Part shown: positions 18,018-27,546 of the stretch, in pieces
Layout of the letters: every line of letters begins with the position of its first letter
Position numbering within the stretch: position 1 is the stretch's first letter
Source of the DNA: Desulfurispira natronophila
GTDB lineage: Bacteria; Chrysiogenota; Chrysiogenetes; Chrysiogenales; Chrysiogenaceae
Assembly: GCF_014203025.1 (NCBI RefSeq)
Contig: NZ_JACHID010000013.1
Location: 1 to 64,000 of the forward strand
Direction: 5' to 3'
Length of the DNA: 64,000 bases
Program-made: the position numbers and the translations under genes
Notes under the pieces: model-generated
Told to the model about the DNA's origin: nothing
Databases searched by the model: none
What the model saw: the letters and a program-made list of their open reading frames with translations, nothing else

Positions 18018-19127
18018 TTATTTTAACTCGTGCACTTTGAGCAGTTCGTTGAGTCGCTCCTCTACCTGGGCAACGGAAATCATATCCATAACATTGGGAT
18101 GTCGCACCCGCTCTCCCCAACCCACCTGGCTGACTTCTTTGCCTAGGTAACGTTCCACAGCATCAGGGTAACGATTTACCACCCACTGTTGACTGCGGTA
18201 GGGGCCGGTCCGTTGTGGATTGGAGCTGGCATAGAGGCCTATAGCAGGAGTTTCTAAAGCTGTTGCCATGTGAACAGGGCCCGAGTCAGGAGCAATCACT
18301 GTTACCGCATCATCGATAAGAGCCAACAGAGTTTTTAGATCGGTTTTGCCAATCGTGTTGACAATAGCGGGCTCAGGAGTGAGCAGTTGGAGCATTTCTG
18401 CATACTCAAGCTCTACCTCGCTGCTCCCGCCAGTCAGGATAGTGTACAAGCCCCACTTTTGAAAAGCATAGCGAATGACTTCAGCGTACTTTTCTGCTGG
18501 CCAGTTGCGGTAGTTGCGTGTTCGCTGGGTAGAGCATGGGCTGACGATCATGTACGGGCGATGGTTGCCGTTGATTTTCAGAGCACTTTCACGTGCGGAT
18601 TGCGGAATAGGAATGTTCCAGCACAAGGGGCCCTTGGTGTCGATTCCCAGGCGATTGACAAAATCCAGGAAACCTTCCAGCACATGGGAGCGGGAGTGAG
18701 GCTCTATGCGGCAATTACTGAACATCCACTGCCCATCCTTGGCACGATCACGGTCGAATCCAAGGCGAACCCTGGCGGGAATTGCCAGGGATACAGCGCT
18801 GGCTCGCAAGGCGGCTTGCATGTGCAATAGAATATCAAAATGGCGCCCTGCGAGCTGACGACGAAGGCTACGCAGCCCCTGCCATCCTTGTTTTTTGGCG
18901 TAAACAACAAACTCTACCCCTTCCAGGCCTTCCAACAGGTTGCTCTCGGCCTGTCCGATAACCCAGGTAATGTGAATGTGAGGGTACTGTTGTTGAATAA
19001 AGCGTACAGCTGGTACCAGATTACAGACGTCCCCCAGGGCGGAGAGGCGCAGTATGCAGATGGATTGAATTTCAGAAGGGTGGGGTAGATGCATGGGTTG
19101 CACTTTACACTGCTGACAGAGGTTCAC
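18018..19127 (-). CDS. Glycosyltransferase family 9 (heptosyltransferase-like)
   Basis: A 369-residue ADP-heptose:LPS heptosyltransferase-type enzyme, expected to add a sugar to lipopolysaccharide core at the inner membrane. It opens with ILRLSALGDVCNLVPAVRFI, the family's N-terminal Rossmann motif, and has VSPCSTQRTRNYRNWP and APDSGPVHMATAL in the C-terminal donor domain. The listed start is a GTG without a clear ribosome site; an ATG at 19094 is an alternative and gives a start nearer to family members. It lies 51 bases after asnS in the same direction. Sugar and acceptor are not determined. Confidence 0.88.
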   Translation of the reverse strand: MNLCQQCKVQPMHLPHPSEIQSICILRLSALGDVCNLVPAVRFIQQQYPHIHITWVIGQAESNLLEGLEGVEFVVYAKKQGWQGLRSLRRQLAGRHFDILLHMQAALRASAVSLAIPARVRLGFDRDRAKDGQWMFSNCRIEPHSRSHVLEGFLDFVNRLGIDTKGPLCWNIPIPQSARESALKINGNHRPYMIVSPCSTQRTRNYRNWPAEKYAEVIRYAFQKWGLYTILTGGSSEVELEYAEMLQLLTPEPAIVNTIGKTDLKTLLALIDDAVTVIAPDSGPVHMATALETPAIGLYASSNPQRTGPYRSQQWVVNRYPDAVERYLGKEVSQVGWGERVRHPNVMDMISVAQVEERLNELLKVHELK

Positions 19128-19178
19128 AAAATAGTGGCTACACGGCGTTAAAACAGATGTATCTGGTTTAGGAGCAAG

Positions 19179-20543
19179 TTAAATTTGCCGAGGGGCGCGG
19201 GGGAAGGGAATAACGTCCCGGATGTTCCCCATGCCGCTAAGATACTGGAGTAGACGCTCTAGACCCAGGCCAAAGCCAGCGTGTGGCTGATTACCAAAAC
19301 GGCGCAACTCAAGATACCAAGACATGGCGTGGCAATCAATGCCAAACTGCTCCATGCGCTTCTTCAGAACGTCATGGCGATCTTCGCGCTGGGAACCGCC
19401 AATGATTTCTCCAATACCTGGCAGCAACAAATCCATGGCCCGCACCGTGCGTTCATCATCGCTAAGCTTCATGTAAAAAGCCTTGATGTCTGCGGGATAG
19501 TCAGTTACAAAAACGGGCTTTCCCATGTGATTTTCGCACAAGTAGCGCTCGTGCTCTGCCTGCAGATCGGCCCCCCACTGTACAGGGTATTCGAAATCCT
19601 CACCGCATTTTTGTAGAATCGCTACGGCGTCACTGTATGTTATACGAGCAAAAGGCTCCCTGCTTACTGCCTGTAGCTTTTGCAGCAAACCCGATTCTAC
19701 GAATTGCTCAAAAAAGTTCAGTTCCGACTGGCAGTGTTCAAGTACCTGCTGCACTATGCTGATGATAAAGTCTTCTGCAAGATCCAGCATGTCGTCGAGA
19801 TCGGCAAAGGCAACTTCTGGCTCTATCATCCAGAACTCAGCCAGATGCCGGGATGTATTGGAGTTTTCAGAGCGAAAAGTAGGACCAAAAGTGTATATTT
19901 TCCCCAATGCAGTTGCTAAAGCCTCCCCCTCCAGCTGGCCACTGACAGTAAGAGAAGCTGGTTGACCGAAGAAATCTTGCCCAAAGTCATCATCCGAAGT
20001 AATGCGGGGTAATGTGGTAACACGAAACTGCTCACCGGCCCCCTCACAGTCGTTGGCGGTGATGATGGGCGTATGCATCCAGTAAAATCCACGCTGTTCA
20101 AAGTAGCGGTGGATTGCGTGACTAACAAAGGAGCGCAGACGAAAGACTGCGTTAAAGGTGTTGGTGCGGGGGCGCAGGTGACCAATGCTGCGCAGGTATT
20201 CCAGGGAGTGGCGCTTTTTCTGCAGTGGGTACTCCGAGCCAGCGGGGCCAGTTATGCGCAGATCCGTCGCCTGGAGCTCCCAGCTTTGTCCTGCCGCAGG
20301 CGACGCAACTACCGTGCCCTCGATCTCCAAGGCAGCTCCGGTCCCCAGCTGTTCGTACAGATTATCCCCCAGGCCATCCCCCAGCACTACCTGCAGGCTC
20401 TCAAAAGTTGAGCCATCATTGATGGCGATAAATGCTACATTTTTTGACTGACGAAAAGTGCGAACCAGGCCCTGTACCTTGACTATGTCATCCCGGTAGA
20501 GTCCCTGGAGTATTTGCTTGATGGGAGTGGATTGATTTTGCAT
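19179..20543 (-). CDS. asnS: Asparaginyl-tRNA synthetase
   Basis: Class IIb aminoacyl-tRNA synthetase that attaches asparagine to tRNA-Asn. The 454 residues have the N-terminal OB-fold anticodon domain (VKVQGLVRTFRQSKNVAFIAINDG), motif 2 (FRSENSNTSRHLAEFWMIEPE) and motif 3 (GFGLGLERLLQYL). The C-terminal IRDVIPFPRAPRQI is typical for AsnRS. Presence of AsnRS means Asn-tRNA is made directly. GGGGA precedes the ATG. It sits 12 bases after the DUF1847 gene and before the glycosyltransferase. Confidence 0.96.
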   Translation of the reverse strand: MQNQSTPIKQILQGLYRDDIVKVQGLVRTFRQSKNVAFIAINDGSTFESLQVVLGDGLGDNLYEQLGTGAALEIEGTVVASPAAGQSWELQATDLRITGPAGSEYPLQKKRHSLEYLRSIGHLRPRTNTFNAVFRLRSFVSHAIHRYFEQRGFYWMHTPIITANDCEGAGEQFRVTTLPRITSDDDFGQDFFGQPASLTVSGQLEGEALATALGKIYTFGPTFRSENSNTSRHLAEFWMIEPEVAFADLDDMLDLAEDFIISIVQQVLEHCQSELNFFEQFVESGLLQKLQAVSREPFARITYSDAVAILQKCGEDFEYPVQWGADLQAEHERYLCENHMGKPVFVTDYPADIKAFYMKLSDDERTVRAMDLLLPGIGEIIGGSQREDRHDVLKKRMEQFGIDCHAMSWYLELRRFGNQPHAGFGLGLERLLQYLSGMGNIRDVIPFPRAPRQI

Positions 20544-20555
20544 GATGTTCCCCGG

Positions 20556-21200
20556 CTACTCAAAAAGTTTCTTGTAGTAAAAATCACTGGTGTAAAGAGC
20601 AGCAGCAGGATTGTGAGCCAATACACGGTCCTTGACCACAGCGTAGGTCACTGGAGCTGCCGAGTATTTGATGAAAAGGGTGTCATGACCAACACAGAGG
20701 CCCATGATGACATTGAGCTCCGTACCGGCTTGCTCCAGCAGGCGAGCCTGCAGGACTGGATTGCACATGGCTTCGAATTTACCCGGAGCTATCTTGTCTC
20801 CTTCCGGGACTCCCACATCGGTTTTGTCTTTTGATCCCAGTTTGCAGGAAAAGCCCGTCGTTTGATATCCGCGCCCCTTCAGAAATTTTGCCAGTAGTCG
20901 CGATTCGCGCATCATTCCGATACACGTAGCAATACCAATATGTGTAATATCAATGCGTTTGGCAAACTCGGCAATTTCCTCGATCCGCGTCAGGCGACCA
21001 TAGAAGTGTCCTTCCACTTCCGCCGCTGCCTTGAAGGCCTTGTCGTTCCATGGGTCTTGTCTGTAGGTTTGCAGGGCTTCATCCAAGGCATCTTGGTCAA
21101 GATCAAGTGTAGGGCAAAACTCGGGGTACTGACTGTGACGCTTGTAGCAGTTCAGGGCTGAGCACTCAGTACAGGTGAGTAAACGGTTCTCCGTTGCCAT
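20556..21200 (-). CDS. DUF1847 cysteine-rich protein
   Basis: A 214-residue protein of the DUF1847 family, function unknown. The N-terminus has CTECSALNCYKRHSQYPEFC, four cysteines (10, 13, 18, 29) suited to a metal or iron-sulfur site. More conserved cysteines follow in GIATCIGMMRE, FSCKLG, MCNPV and GLCVGHD. There is no signal peptide or membrane segment. GGAGGTG before the ATG fixes the start. It is the first gene of a likely operon with asnS and the glycosyltransferase. Members of this family occur mainly in anaerobes, which suggests a redox or metal role, but this is only inference. Confidence 0.82.
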   Translation of the reverse strand: MATENRLLTCTECSALNCYKRHSQYPEFCPTLDLDQDALDEALQTYRQDPWNDKAFKAAAEVEGHFYGRLTRIEEIAEFAKRIDITHIGIATCIGMMRESRLLAKFLKGRGYQTTGFSCKLGSKDKTDVGVPEGDKIAPGKFEAMCNPVLQARLLEQAGTELNVIMGLCVGHDTLFIKYSAAPVTYAVVKDRVLAHNPAAALYTSDFYYKKLFE

Positions 21201-21614
21201 GGGACACCTCCGGTGTTTTGCTTGTTGCTGAGTGTATAACCTACCATATGTGCTGAGGGGAAGAAATGCAGAGTTGCGGGAACCCCTCTCGGCAGTAAGT
21301 TACAGAAAGGCAATCTCACCTGGGAATCCGTTTAAAGTTCGACCATTAAAAAATCTTAAGAAAGCGTGTACTTTGTCACTCTGTCGAACGTGAGCATCCC
21401 TCGCTTGTAGTCATTAAACAGGATGTTCAAGATTTCATTTGACTCACTAACAAGCCTGTACCATACTGCTAAAGAAATCAATATAGAAACATATGCTTTC
21501 ACTGTTGTTGATATTATATGAATGTATGTGCTGCTACAGAGTCAATTTTGCAGTGCACATCTGTGCGATGAGTCGTTTCTTTAAATGCTGATAGACATAA
21601 CAGGCTGGGGAAAT
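21201..21614. other. Divergent intergenic region with inverted repeat
   Basis: It lies between the divergent DUF1847 and Cache-kinase genes and should hold both promoters. GTTCGAC (21337-21343) and GTCGAAC (21383-21389) form a 7-bp inverted repeat separated by 39 bases. No gene is seen. Confidence 0.35.
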
Positions 21615-23660
21615 ATGCATAAGTCCGGCAGCTACCAAAAAACAGAACGCTCAATCCGCCGTTGGATTCTTTTTTCGTCTCTTGCCAGTTTACTGCTCGT
21701 GGCGCTTTTAGTGTCGATACTCTTTTTGCGCGAAACCTGGGTCCGTTTTGAAGAGGAAAAGACGCAGCTGCGTCACTCTTATATGGAAAACCAGAAAACC
21801 TTACTGCAATCACGGGTTGACAATGCCATCCAGATTATCGATAGCTATCGGCAACAAGCTCGTGAGCGCGTCAAAAGCACTCTTCGCTCACGTGTTGATC
21901 AAGCTTATGCCATAGCTCACAGTATTTATGAAAACCACTCCGAGCAACTTTCCCAAGAGCAAATTCAGAAAAAAATAGTTGAGTCACTGCGCCCGTTTCG
22001 CTGGCGTGATGGCAACTCATACATCTGGATTGATCGCTTTGATCACAAGTCGGTGCTTTCGCCCCAAAATCCCTATCGTGAAGGTCAGAATCTCGGCGAC
22101 ATAACTGACTGTCAAGGGAACTATATTATTCGCGACCAGGGTCGCATCGCACAAGAAGAGGGAGCTGGGTTTAGCCATGACTACTTTTACAAACCTGATG
22201 CTGGTGATACTCTTTTTGCGCAAATAAGTTACGTGCGAGATCTTGAGTTATGGGACTGGTATCTCGGCAGTGCTGAGTTTGTGGACGACTTCGAGGAAGA
22301 GCTTCAGCAAGAGATACTTCAAATACTTGCTGATTTGCGCTACGACGACAATTACTTGTGGATCGACCGCACTGATGGCTACGCTATACTGATGAACGGC
22401 CAACTGCAGGACCCACCTCTATATAACTGGGAACTGGAAGACGCTGATGGGCGCAAGATTATTCAGGAGCAGTTGCAGGTAGCTCAGGAAAATCCAAAAG
22501 GTGGCTTTCTTACCTACATTTGGCATGAGGAGTTTCTGGGTGAGGATAAAAAATATTTATCCTATGTGCGACTTATCCCCGAGCTAGGTTGGAAGATAGG
22601 CACTGGACTCTACGTCAGTGACCTTGAGAGGGAGCTTGCAAAACGAGAGTCGGAGCTATGGTATCGCACTTGGACCAACATAACTACTTTTGGCGCCCTG
22701 ATCCTGGTTGCTTTGGCGCTGGTTGCTCTGTTGGCCATCGCTATCAACAGAAGAATACGTCGACTCTTCACATCTATGGATCACCAGCTGGATAAATTCT
22801 ACCGGGAGTTGCAGGAAACAAACGCTATGCTTGAAGAACGTGTAGTTGAGGAAACTCAGCGCCGACTGGAGCATGAGCGAATGCTGATTCAGCAAACCAA
22901 AATGGCAGAAATGGGAAATATGATAGGCCTGATAGCTCACCAGTGGCAACAACCGCTCAACGCCCTCTCCCTCAACCTGGAGTTTCTGGAGGATGAGTAT
23001 CGACACTGCCAGCATGGGGAATTAGAGACGCTGGAGGAAACGGTACGTCGTTGTGATGCCCTGATACAACACATGTCACAAACAGTGGATGATTTTCGCA
23101 ATTATTTCCGGCCCGAGAGTGTCCCGCAGGAGTTTGATGTTACTGCAACTCTCCACTCAGCAGCCTCTATTTTGGAACACCGCATGCGCCAGCTCAGCAT
23201 TAACCTTGAGTTACCACAAGATTCAGTAAAAATTTTCGGGTATCACAACGAATTTAAACAAGTGGTACTAAATTTGTTGGCCAATGCTTGCGATGCCCTT
23301 GAGAAAAAAAATATTCATAACTCAAAACAAGAGCCTTGTGTTCAGGTGGCACTTGAGCAAAGCGAAAAGAACGTTTGCGTCGAGTTTTGTGACAATGCCG
23401 GTGGCATACCTGCATCTATTATAAACGACATATTTACCCCCTACTTTAGCACTAAGGGTAATGATGGAACGGGTATTGGTTTATACATGAGTCGCCGTAT
23501 TATCGAGGAGCGGTTCAATGGTAGCCTGAGTGCTATTAATAAAGATGATGGAGCGTGCCTTCGTATAGTGATACCACAAACAAAAAAGGCCAGCCAAGGT
23601 TCGCAGCAGCGATCCAATCAGCGCAATGCACATATACGGGAAAAACTCAATCGATGGTAG
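21615..23660 (+). CDS. Double-Cache membrane histidine kinase
   Basis: A 681-residue sensor kinase. A first membrane helix (about 17-40) is followed by a periplasmic region of about 320 residues with two similar Cache_2-type units: NSYIWIDR..YREGQNLGD..WDWYLGSAEF and NYLWIDRTDGYAIL..LGWKIGTGLYVSD. A second helix near 355-380, a coiled coil, H in GLIAHQWQQPLNALS, N-box NLLANACDAL, DNAGGIP and GTGIGLYMS follow. Cache domains of this type usually bind small organic ligands. I prefer the ATG at 21615, preceded by GGGGA, to the ATG at 21585. The tail (about 25 residues, basic and Gln/Ser-rich) is extra. No regulator gene is adjacent. Confidence 0.9.
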   Translation: MHKSGSYQKTERSIRRWILFSSLASLLLVALLVSILFLRETWVRFEEEKTQLRHSYMENQKTLLQSRVDNAIQIIDSYRQQARERVKSTLRSRVDQAYAIAHSIYENHSEQLSQEQIQKKIVESLRPFRWRDGNSYIWIDRFDHKSVLSPQNPYREGQNLGDITDCQGNYIIRDQGRIAQEEGAGFSHDYFYKPDAGDTLFAQISYVRDLELWDWYLGSAEFVDDFEEELQQEILQILADLRYDDNYLWIDRTDGYAILMNGQLQDPPLYNWELEDADGRKIIQEQLQVAQENPKGGFLTYIWHEEFLGEDKKYLSYVRLIPELGWKIGTGLYVSDLERELAKRESELWYRTWTNITTFGALILVALALVALLAIAINRRIRRLFTSMDHQLDKFYRELQETNAMLEERVVEETQRRLEHERMLIQQTKMAEMGNMIGLIAHQWQQPLNALSLNLEFLEDEYRHCQHGELETLEETVRRCDALIQHMSQTVDDFRNYFRPESVPQEFDVTATLHSAASILEHRMRQLSINLELPQDSVKIFGYHNEFKQVVLNLLANACDALEKKNIHNSKQEPCVQVALEQSEKNVCVEFCDNAGGIPASIINDIFTPYFSTKGNDGTGIGLYMSRRIIEERFNGSLSAINKDDGACLRIVIPQTKKASQGSQQRSNQRNAHIREKLNRW

Positions 23661-23663
23661 ACG

Positions 23664-24671
23664 CTATTGGCCATAAAACCATTTGTACCAAGCGGTAAAT
23701 CGCTCTACACCATCTTCAACCGATATACTTGGCTGGTAGTTAAAGTCTTTTACCAGTGCATCCACGTCAGCGTAGGTATCAGGTACGTCCCCAAGTTGCA
23801 TTGGCAAAAATTCTTTCCTGGCCTCCACGCCAAGCGATTTCTCCAGGGCGGCAATAAACTCCATGAGTCCTGTCAAACGATTACCACCAATATTGTAAAC
23901 CCGCCATGGAGCTGAACTGCTTGCTGAATCAGGATGGAAAGGGTCCCACTCTGGGTTTGTTTGTGCTGGTTGATCTATTACCCTTGCAACTCCTTCGATA
24001 ATATCATCAATATACGTAAAGTCACGACGATGATTGCCGTAGTTGTAAATTTTGATAGTCTCACCTGTGAGTATGGCCTTGGTGAACTTGAACAGCGCCA
24101 TGTCCGGTCTACCCCAAGGTCCGTAGACAGTAAAAAACCGCAGCGCTGTAGTCGGTAAACCGTATAAATGACTGTATGTATGTGCCATGAGCTCATTGGA
24201 CTTTTTGCTGGCAGCATAAAGACTTAAGGGGTGATCGACATTGTGGTGCACTGAAAATGGCATAGTTTTATTAGCCCCGTATACACTGGAGCTGCTGGCA
24301 TAGACCAAATGCTCTACTGAGTGGCGACGACAGCCTTCCAGGATGTGAGCAAATCCCAGAATATTACTATCAATATAGGTCAATGGGTTGTCAAGAGAGT
24401 AGCGTACCCCTGCCTGTGCTGCCATGTTGGCTACTCGCCTGGGTTTATACTCTGCAAATAGCTGCTCCATGCCGCTGCGATCAGCAAGATCCATACGTAT
24501 GTGGGTATATCCAGGGTGGTTGAGGTGCCTCGCTATACGAGCTTCTTTTAGTGCTGGATCATAATAGTCATTGTGGTTATCAATACCAATAACAGTATTG
24601 CCTTGATCCAACAAGCGCATACATAGAGCTGAGCCAATAAAGCCCGCTGCGCCGGTAACGAGTATACTCAT
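23664..24671 (-). CDS. UDP-glucuronate 4-epimerase
   Basis: An extended short-chain dehydrogenase of 335 residues that interconverts UDP-glucuronate and UDP-galacturonate. It opens with ILVTGAAGFIGSAL (NAD binding), has YASSSSVYGANKTMPF and the catalytic tyrosine-lysine in LYAASKKSNELMAHTYSHLY, and RFFTVYGPWGRPDMA. These are the hallmarks of the bacterial UDP-glucuronate epimerases rather than of UDP-glucose epimerase GalE. The start at 24671 follows GAGGAG. It lies 75 bases after the UDP-glucose dehydrogenase gene, the enzyme that makes its substrate, so both feed an acidic polysaccharide. Confidence 0.9.
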   Translation of the reverse strand: MSILVTGAAGFIGSALCMRLLDQGNTVIGIDNHNDYYDPALKEARIARHLNHPGYTHIRMDLADRSGMEQLFAEYKPRRVANMAAQAGVRYSLDNPLTYIDSNILGFAHILEGCRRHSVEHLVYASSSSVYGANKTMPFSVHHNVDHPLSLYAASKKSNELMAHTYSHLYGLPTTALRFFTVYGPWGRPDMALFKFTKAILTGETIKIYNYGNHRRDFTYIDDIIEGVARVIDQPAQTNPEWDPFHPDSASSSAPWRVYNIGGNRLTGLMEFIAALEKSLGVEARKEFLPMQLGDVPDTYADVDALVKDFNYQPSISVEDGVERFTAWYKWFYGQ

Positions 24672-24746
24672 AAGGTACTCCTCACACAGGACTTGATACA
24701 CTCGTGGCAAGTGCAAAGTATAGCAATAATCTTGGCGCTCGCAGAA

Positions 24747-25922
24747 CTAGTCATTACCAAAAAGGTCCCGGGTGTAAACTTTCCCCTCCACATCGCTAAT
24801 GGACTCACACATGCGGTTGGCAACAATGATATCCGAAATTTGTTTAAACTCCGCCAGGTCACTTATGACTCGTGAGCGATAAAATTCACTCATTTTTAGT
24901 TCTGGTTCGTACACAACAACTTCTATACCTTTGGCTTTAATGCGTTTCATGACGCCTTGAATGGCAGAAGCACGAAAATTATCTGACCCCGCTTTCATAG
25001 CCAGGCGATATATACCGACAACATCAGGATTTCTACTGACGATGGAATCAGCAATAAAGTCTTTGCGGGTACGGTTGGCTTCCACAATAGCCCCAATAAT
25101 ATTATTTGGGACTTTATCGTAGTTAGCCAGCAGCTGTTTCGTATCCTTTGGGAGGCAGTAGCCACCGTAACCGAAAGATGGGTTATTATAGTGTTTGCCT
25201 ATACGGGGGTCCAGGCCAACCCCCTCGATTATTTGTCGCGTATCCAGGCCGTGTACCTGGGCGTATGTGTCGAGCTCATTAAAGTATGACACACGTAATG
25301 CCAGATAAGTGTTCGCAAAAAGTTTAATAGCTTCTGCCTCTGTACTGTCAGTGAAAAGCGTAGGTATATCTTGACTGATAGCGCCTTCCTGCAGCAAAGA
25401 AGCAAATTGCCGTGCACGCTCGGAGCGCTCACCAACTATAATTCGGGAAGGGTAGAGGTTGTCGTGCAGTGCCTTGCCCTCGCGCAAAAACTCTGGAGAA
25501 AAAAGAAGATTCTGGGTGCCAAATTTCTTGGAGGTTGTCGCTGTATAACCCACAGGTACGGTAGATTTAATTACCATAACGGCTTTGGTGTTAATCTTCA
25601 TGACACTAGTAATGACGGATTCAATACTTTTGGTATTGAAAAAATTTGTATCAGGGTCGTAGTCTGTAGGTGTGGCTATGATTACAAAATCAGCCCCTTC
25701 ATAAGCTTCTCTTTTGTCCATCGTTGCAGTGAAGTTTAGCTTGCGGTTTTGCAAGAAATCGGTGACTTCTGCGTCCTCAATAGGCGATACTCTGTCATTC
25801 AACATTTGGACTTTTTCCGGAAGTATATCCAGCGCAACGACTTCGTGGTTCTGGGAAAGAAGCATGGCATTGGAAAGGCCAACGTAACCTGTGCCTGCCA
25901 CTGCTATTTTATGTTTTTGCAC
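24747..25922 (-). CDS. ugd: UDP-glucose 6-dehydrogenase
   Basis: Oxidises UDP-glucose twice with NAD+ to UDP-glucuronate in the cytoplasm. At 391 residues it matches the short E. coli Ugd type. [20 protein letters not shown] binds [12 protein letters not shown] and STVPVGYT follow, and [15 protein letters not shown] carries the catalytic cysteine. AGGAGT directly before the ATG is the ribosome site. With the epimerase downstream it forms a two-gene UDP-galacturonate route, probably for LPS or capsule. Confidence 0.94.
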   Translation of the reverse strand: MQKHKIAVAGTGYVGLSNAMLLSQNHEVVALDILPEKVQMLNDRVSPIEDAEVTDFLQNRKLNFTATMDKREAYEGADFVIIATPTDYDPDTNFFNTKSIESVITSVMKINTKAVMVIKSTVPVGYTATTSKKFGTQNLLFSPEFLREGKALHDNLYPSRIIVGERSERARQFASLLQEGAISQDIPTLFTDSTEAEAIKLFANTYLALRVSYFNELDTYAQVHGLDTRQIIEGVGLDPRIGKHYNNPSFGYGGYCLPKDTKQLLANYDKVPNNIIGAIVEANRTRKDFIADSIVSRNPDVVGIYRLAMKAGSDNFRASAIQGVMKRIKAKGIEVVVYEPELKMSEFYRSRVISDLAEFKQISDIIVANRMCESISDVEGKVYTRDLFGND

Positions 25923-26405
25923 ATGGGACTCCTGATTATCTCTTTTTATTATTAAATATTACATTAAATTACACTTGTAACGCAATGATTCTGATATCAT
26001 CATACTTGCGCATGCCAGAAGCCAAAACTCAGGTAATGTGACAAATATCTCTATGATCAGACTATGGTTATACTGGAAAAACTTTTGAAATTCTAAAAGT
26101 CACTCAAATTGTACTCCATGGGAAAAGTAAGGGCGATTAGTGTGTTGAGAGCATTGTTTGTCATGGATTTTCAGGGGTGTGGTCTGACTGAATTAGTGCC
26201 TTTTAGAACACAGCTTAAGTTGTGTAATTATATATGAAAGGCTTGCTGGTGCTATAGATTGTGACTAAAACACTTATGCTCTTACCAAGTGTGTGCTATA
26301 TTTTTTATCTTTCAAAGTATGAGTGGCCATAATATTCTATGTTAATGTGTGCATTTTATAGTTTAGCCATTATGGTTGTGGTTTTTTTATTATATGAGGG
26401 AGGTT
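25923..26405. other. AT-rich divergent intergenic region with palindrome
   Basis: A 483-base region between ugd and the TRAP binding protein gene, reading apart. It is markedly AT-rich and holds both promoters. ACACAGCTTAAGTTGTGT at 26208-26225 is an 18-base palindrome with one mismatched pair and could be an operator for the transporter gene. No coding region is seen. Confidence 0.4.
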
Positions 26406-27443
26406 ATGGGCGTGAAGAAAATTATTTTTCTGATTTTAACAATGGGTGTGTTTACTTTTTCAGCCATGGCATTGGAGGACCCAGCATCGTCATGGCAGCC
26501 AGAGTTTGATCCCAGTGGTGCAGAGTACACCTACCTGCTTTCCAATGTTTCCCATCCTGACATTGAAGGGGTAGCAGTGGGGTACCGAATTCGCGATCGT
26601 GTATGGGAGGAAACTGATGGCAGACTTTACGTTGATTTTCGGCCACTGGCCCAACTCGGTGGGGAGCGGGATGTTTTAAGCAAGGTTCGTTTGGGAGCTG
26701 TACACGGCATGCTCTGCTCTTCTGTAGCGGCTGCTAATCTTACCGATACTCTGGGGCTGGTCAACTTACCCTTTGTCCTCAATAGTTTCGATAGGCTGGA
26801 GGCATTTCTTGGGAATGAAGAGCTTTTCAGTAAGTTTCAAAGTGCTCCGGAGCGTCAAGGCGTTCGGGTTTTGGATGTTACCACTTATGGTACCTACGGC
26901 TGGGCAACCCGCACACCAGTACGTAATCTCCAGGATGCCCGTCGGGTAAATTTTCGCATTGCAGAGGCACCAGTTAATATAGATGTTTATCGCGCCTGGG
27001 GCTTGCAGTTTACCGTTATGCCATGGCCTGATGTTCATCAGGCACTGCAAACGGGGGTGATAACGGGGTTGGATCATACTCCCACTACAACTAACATTTC
27101 CCGCAAATTTGACGTGGCGAAGTATTACACGCATGTACCTTATGCCCAGGGTCTCTATGTGCACCTTGTCAACGAGCGCTGGCTTAACAACCTGCCGGAA
27201 GATATCCGAGCTGTATTCCTTAGAGTTGTCGAAGAGGAGAGTGCCCTGGCCAGGGAAAAAGGGCGACTACAGCAGGAGCAGCAAATTGAACGGGCTCGTG
27301 AGAACGGTGTCGAGTTTATTGAGCTTTCCAGTGAAGATATGCAATCCTTGGTAGATGCGTCAAAGCCAGTGTTTGAGCGTTGGGCTCCGCGTATTGGCGA
27401 GGAGTATGTAGAACAAGTCCGGCAGTTCTTAAGGAATAAGTAA
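26406..27443 (+). CDS. TRAP transporter substrate-binding protein (DctP type)
   Basis: A 345-residue periplasmic protein with a signal peptide (MGVKKIIFLILTMGVFTFSAMA). The mature part is of the DctP family: VSHPDIEGVAVGYRIRDRVWE, the LGAVHGM region, and ATRTPVRNLQDARRVNFRIAEAP, which includes the arginine that usually binds a ligand carboxylate. The start at 26406 has GAGGGAGG upstream; an ATG at 26376 lacks one. No DctQ or DctM membrane gene is adjacent, so the protein is an orphan here; it may work with a distant transporter or in sensing. A hairpin terminator follows. Confidence 0.87.
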   Translation: MGVKKIIFLILTMGVFTFSAMALEDPASSWQPEFDPSGAEYTYLLSNVSHPDIEGVAVGYRIRDRVWEETDGRLYVDFRPLAQLGGERDVLSKVRLGAVHGMLCSSVAAANLTDTLGLVNLPFVLNSFDRLEAFLGNEELFSKFQSAPERQGVRVLDVTTYGTYGWATRTPVRNLQDARRVNFRIAEAPVNIDVYRAWGLQFTVMPWPDVHQALQTGVITGLDHTPTTTNISRKFDVAKYYTHVPYAQGLYVHLVNERWLNNLPEDIRAVFLRVVEEESALAREKGRLQQEQQIERARENGVEFIELSSEDMQSLVDASKPVFERWAPRIGEEYVEQVRQFLRNK

Positions 27444-27488
27444 CGCAACTATCAAGCAAAGTTTTTTGCAACCTGAATACTTGACCCG

Positions 27489-27517
27489 GCCTGCTGATGG
27501 TACTAATCTCAGCAGGC
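27489..27517 (+). terminator. Terminator after TRAP binding protein gene
   Basis: GCCTGCTGA (27489-27497) and TCAGCAGGC (27509-27517) form a perfect 9-bp stem with an 11-base loop, followed by TTTGTT. It lies between the TRAP gene and hisD. Confidence 0.75.
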
Positions 27518-27546
27518 TTTGTTACCTATGCACCGAGGAGTTGAGC

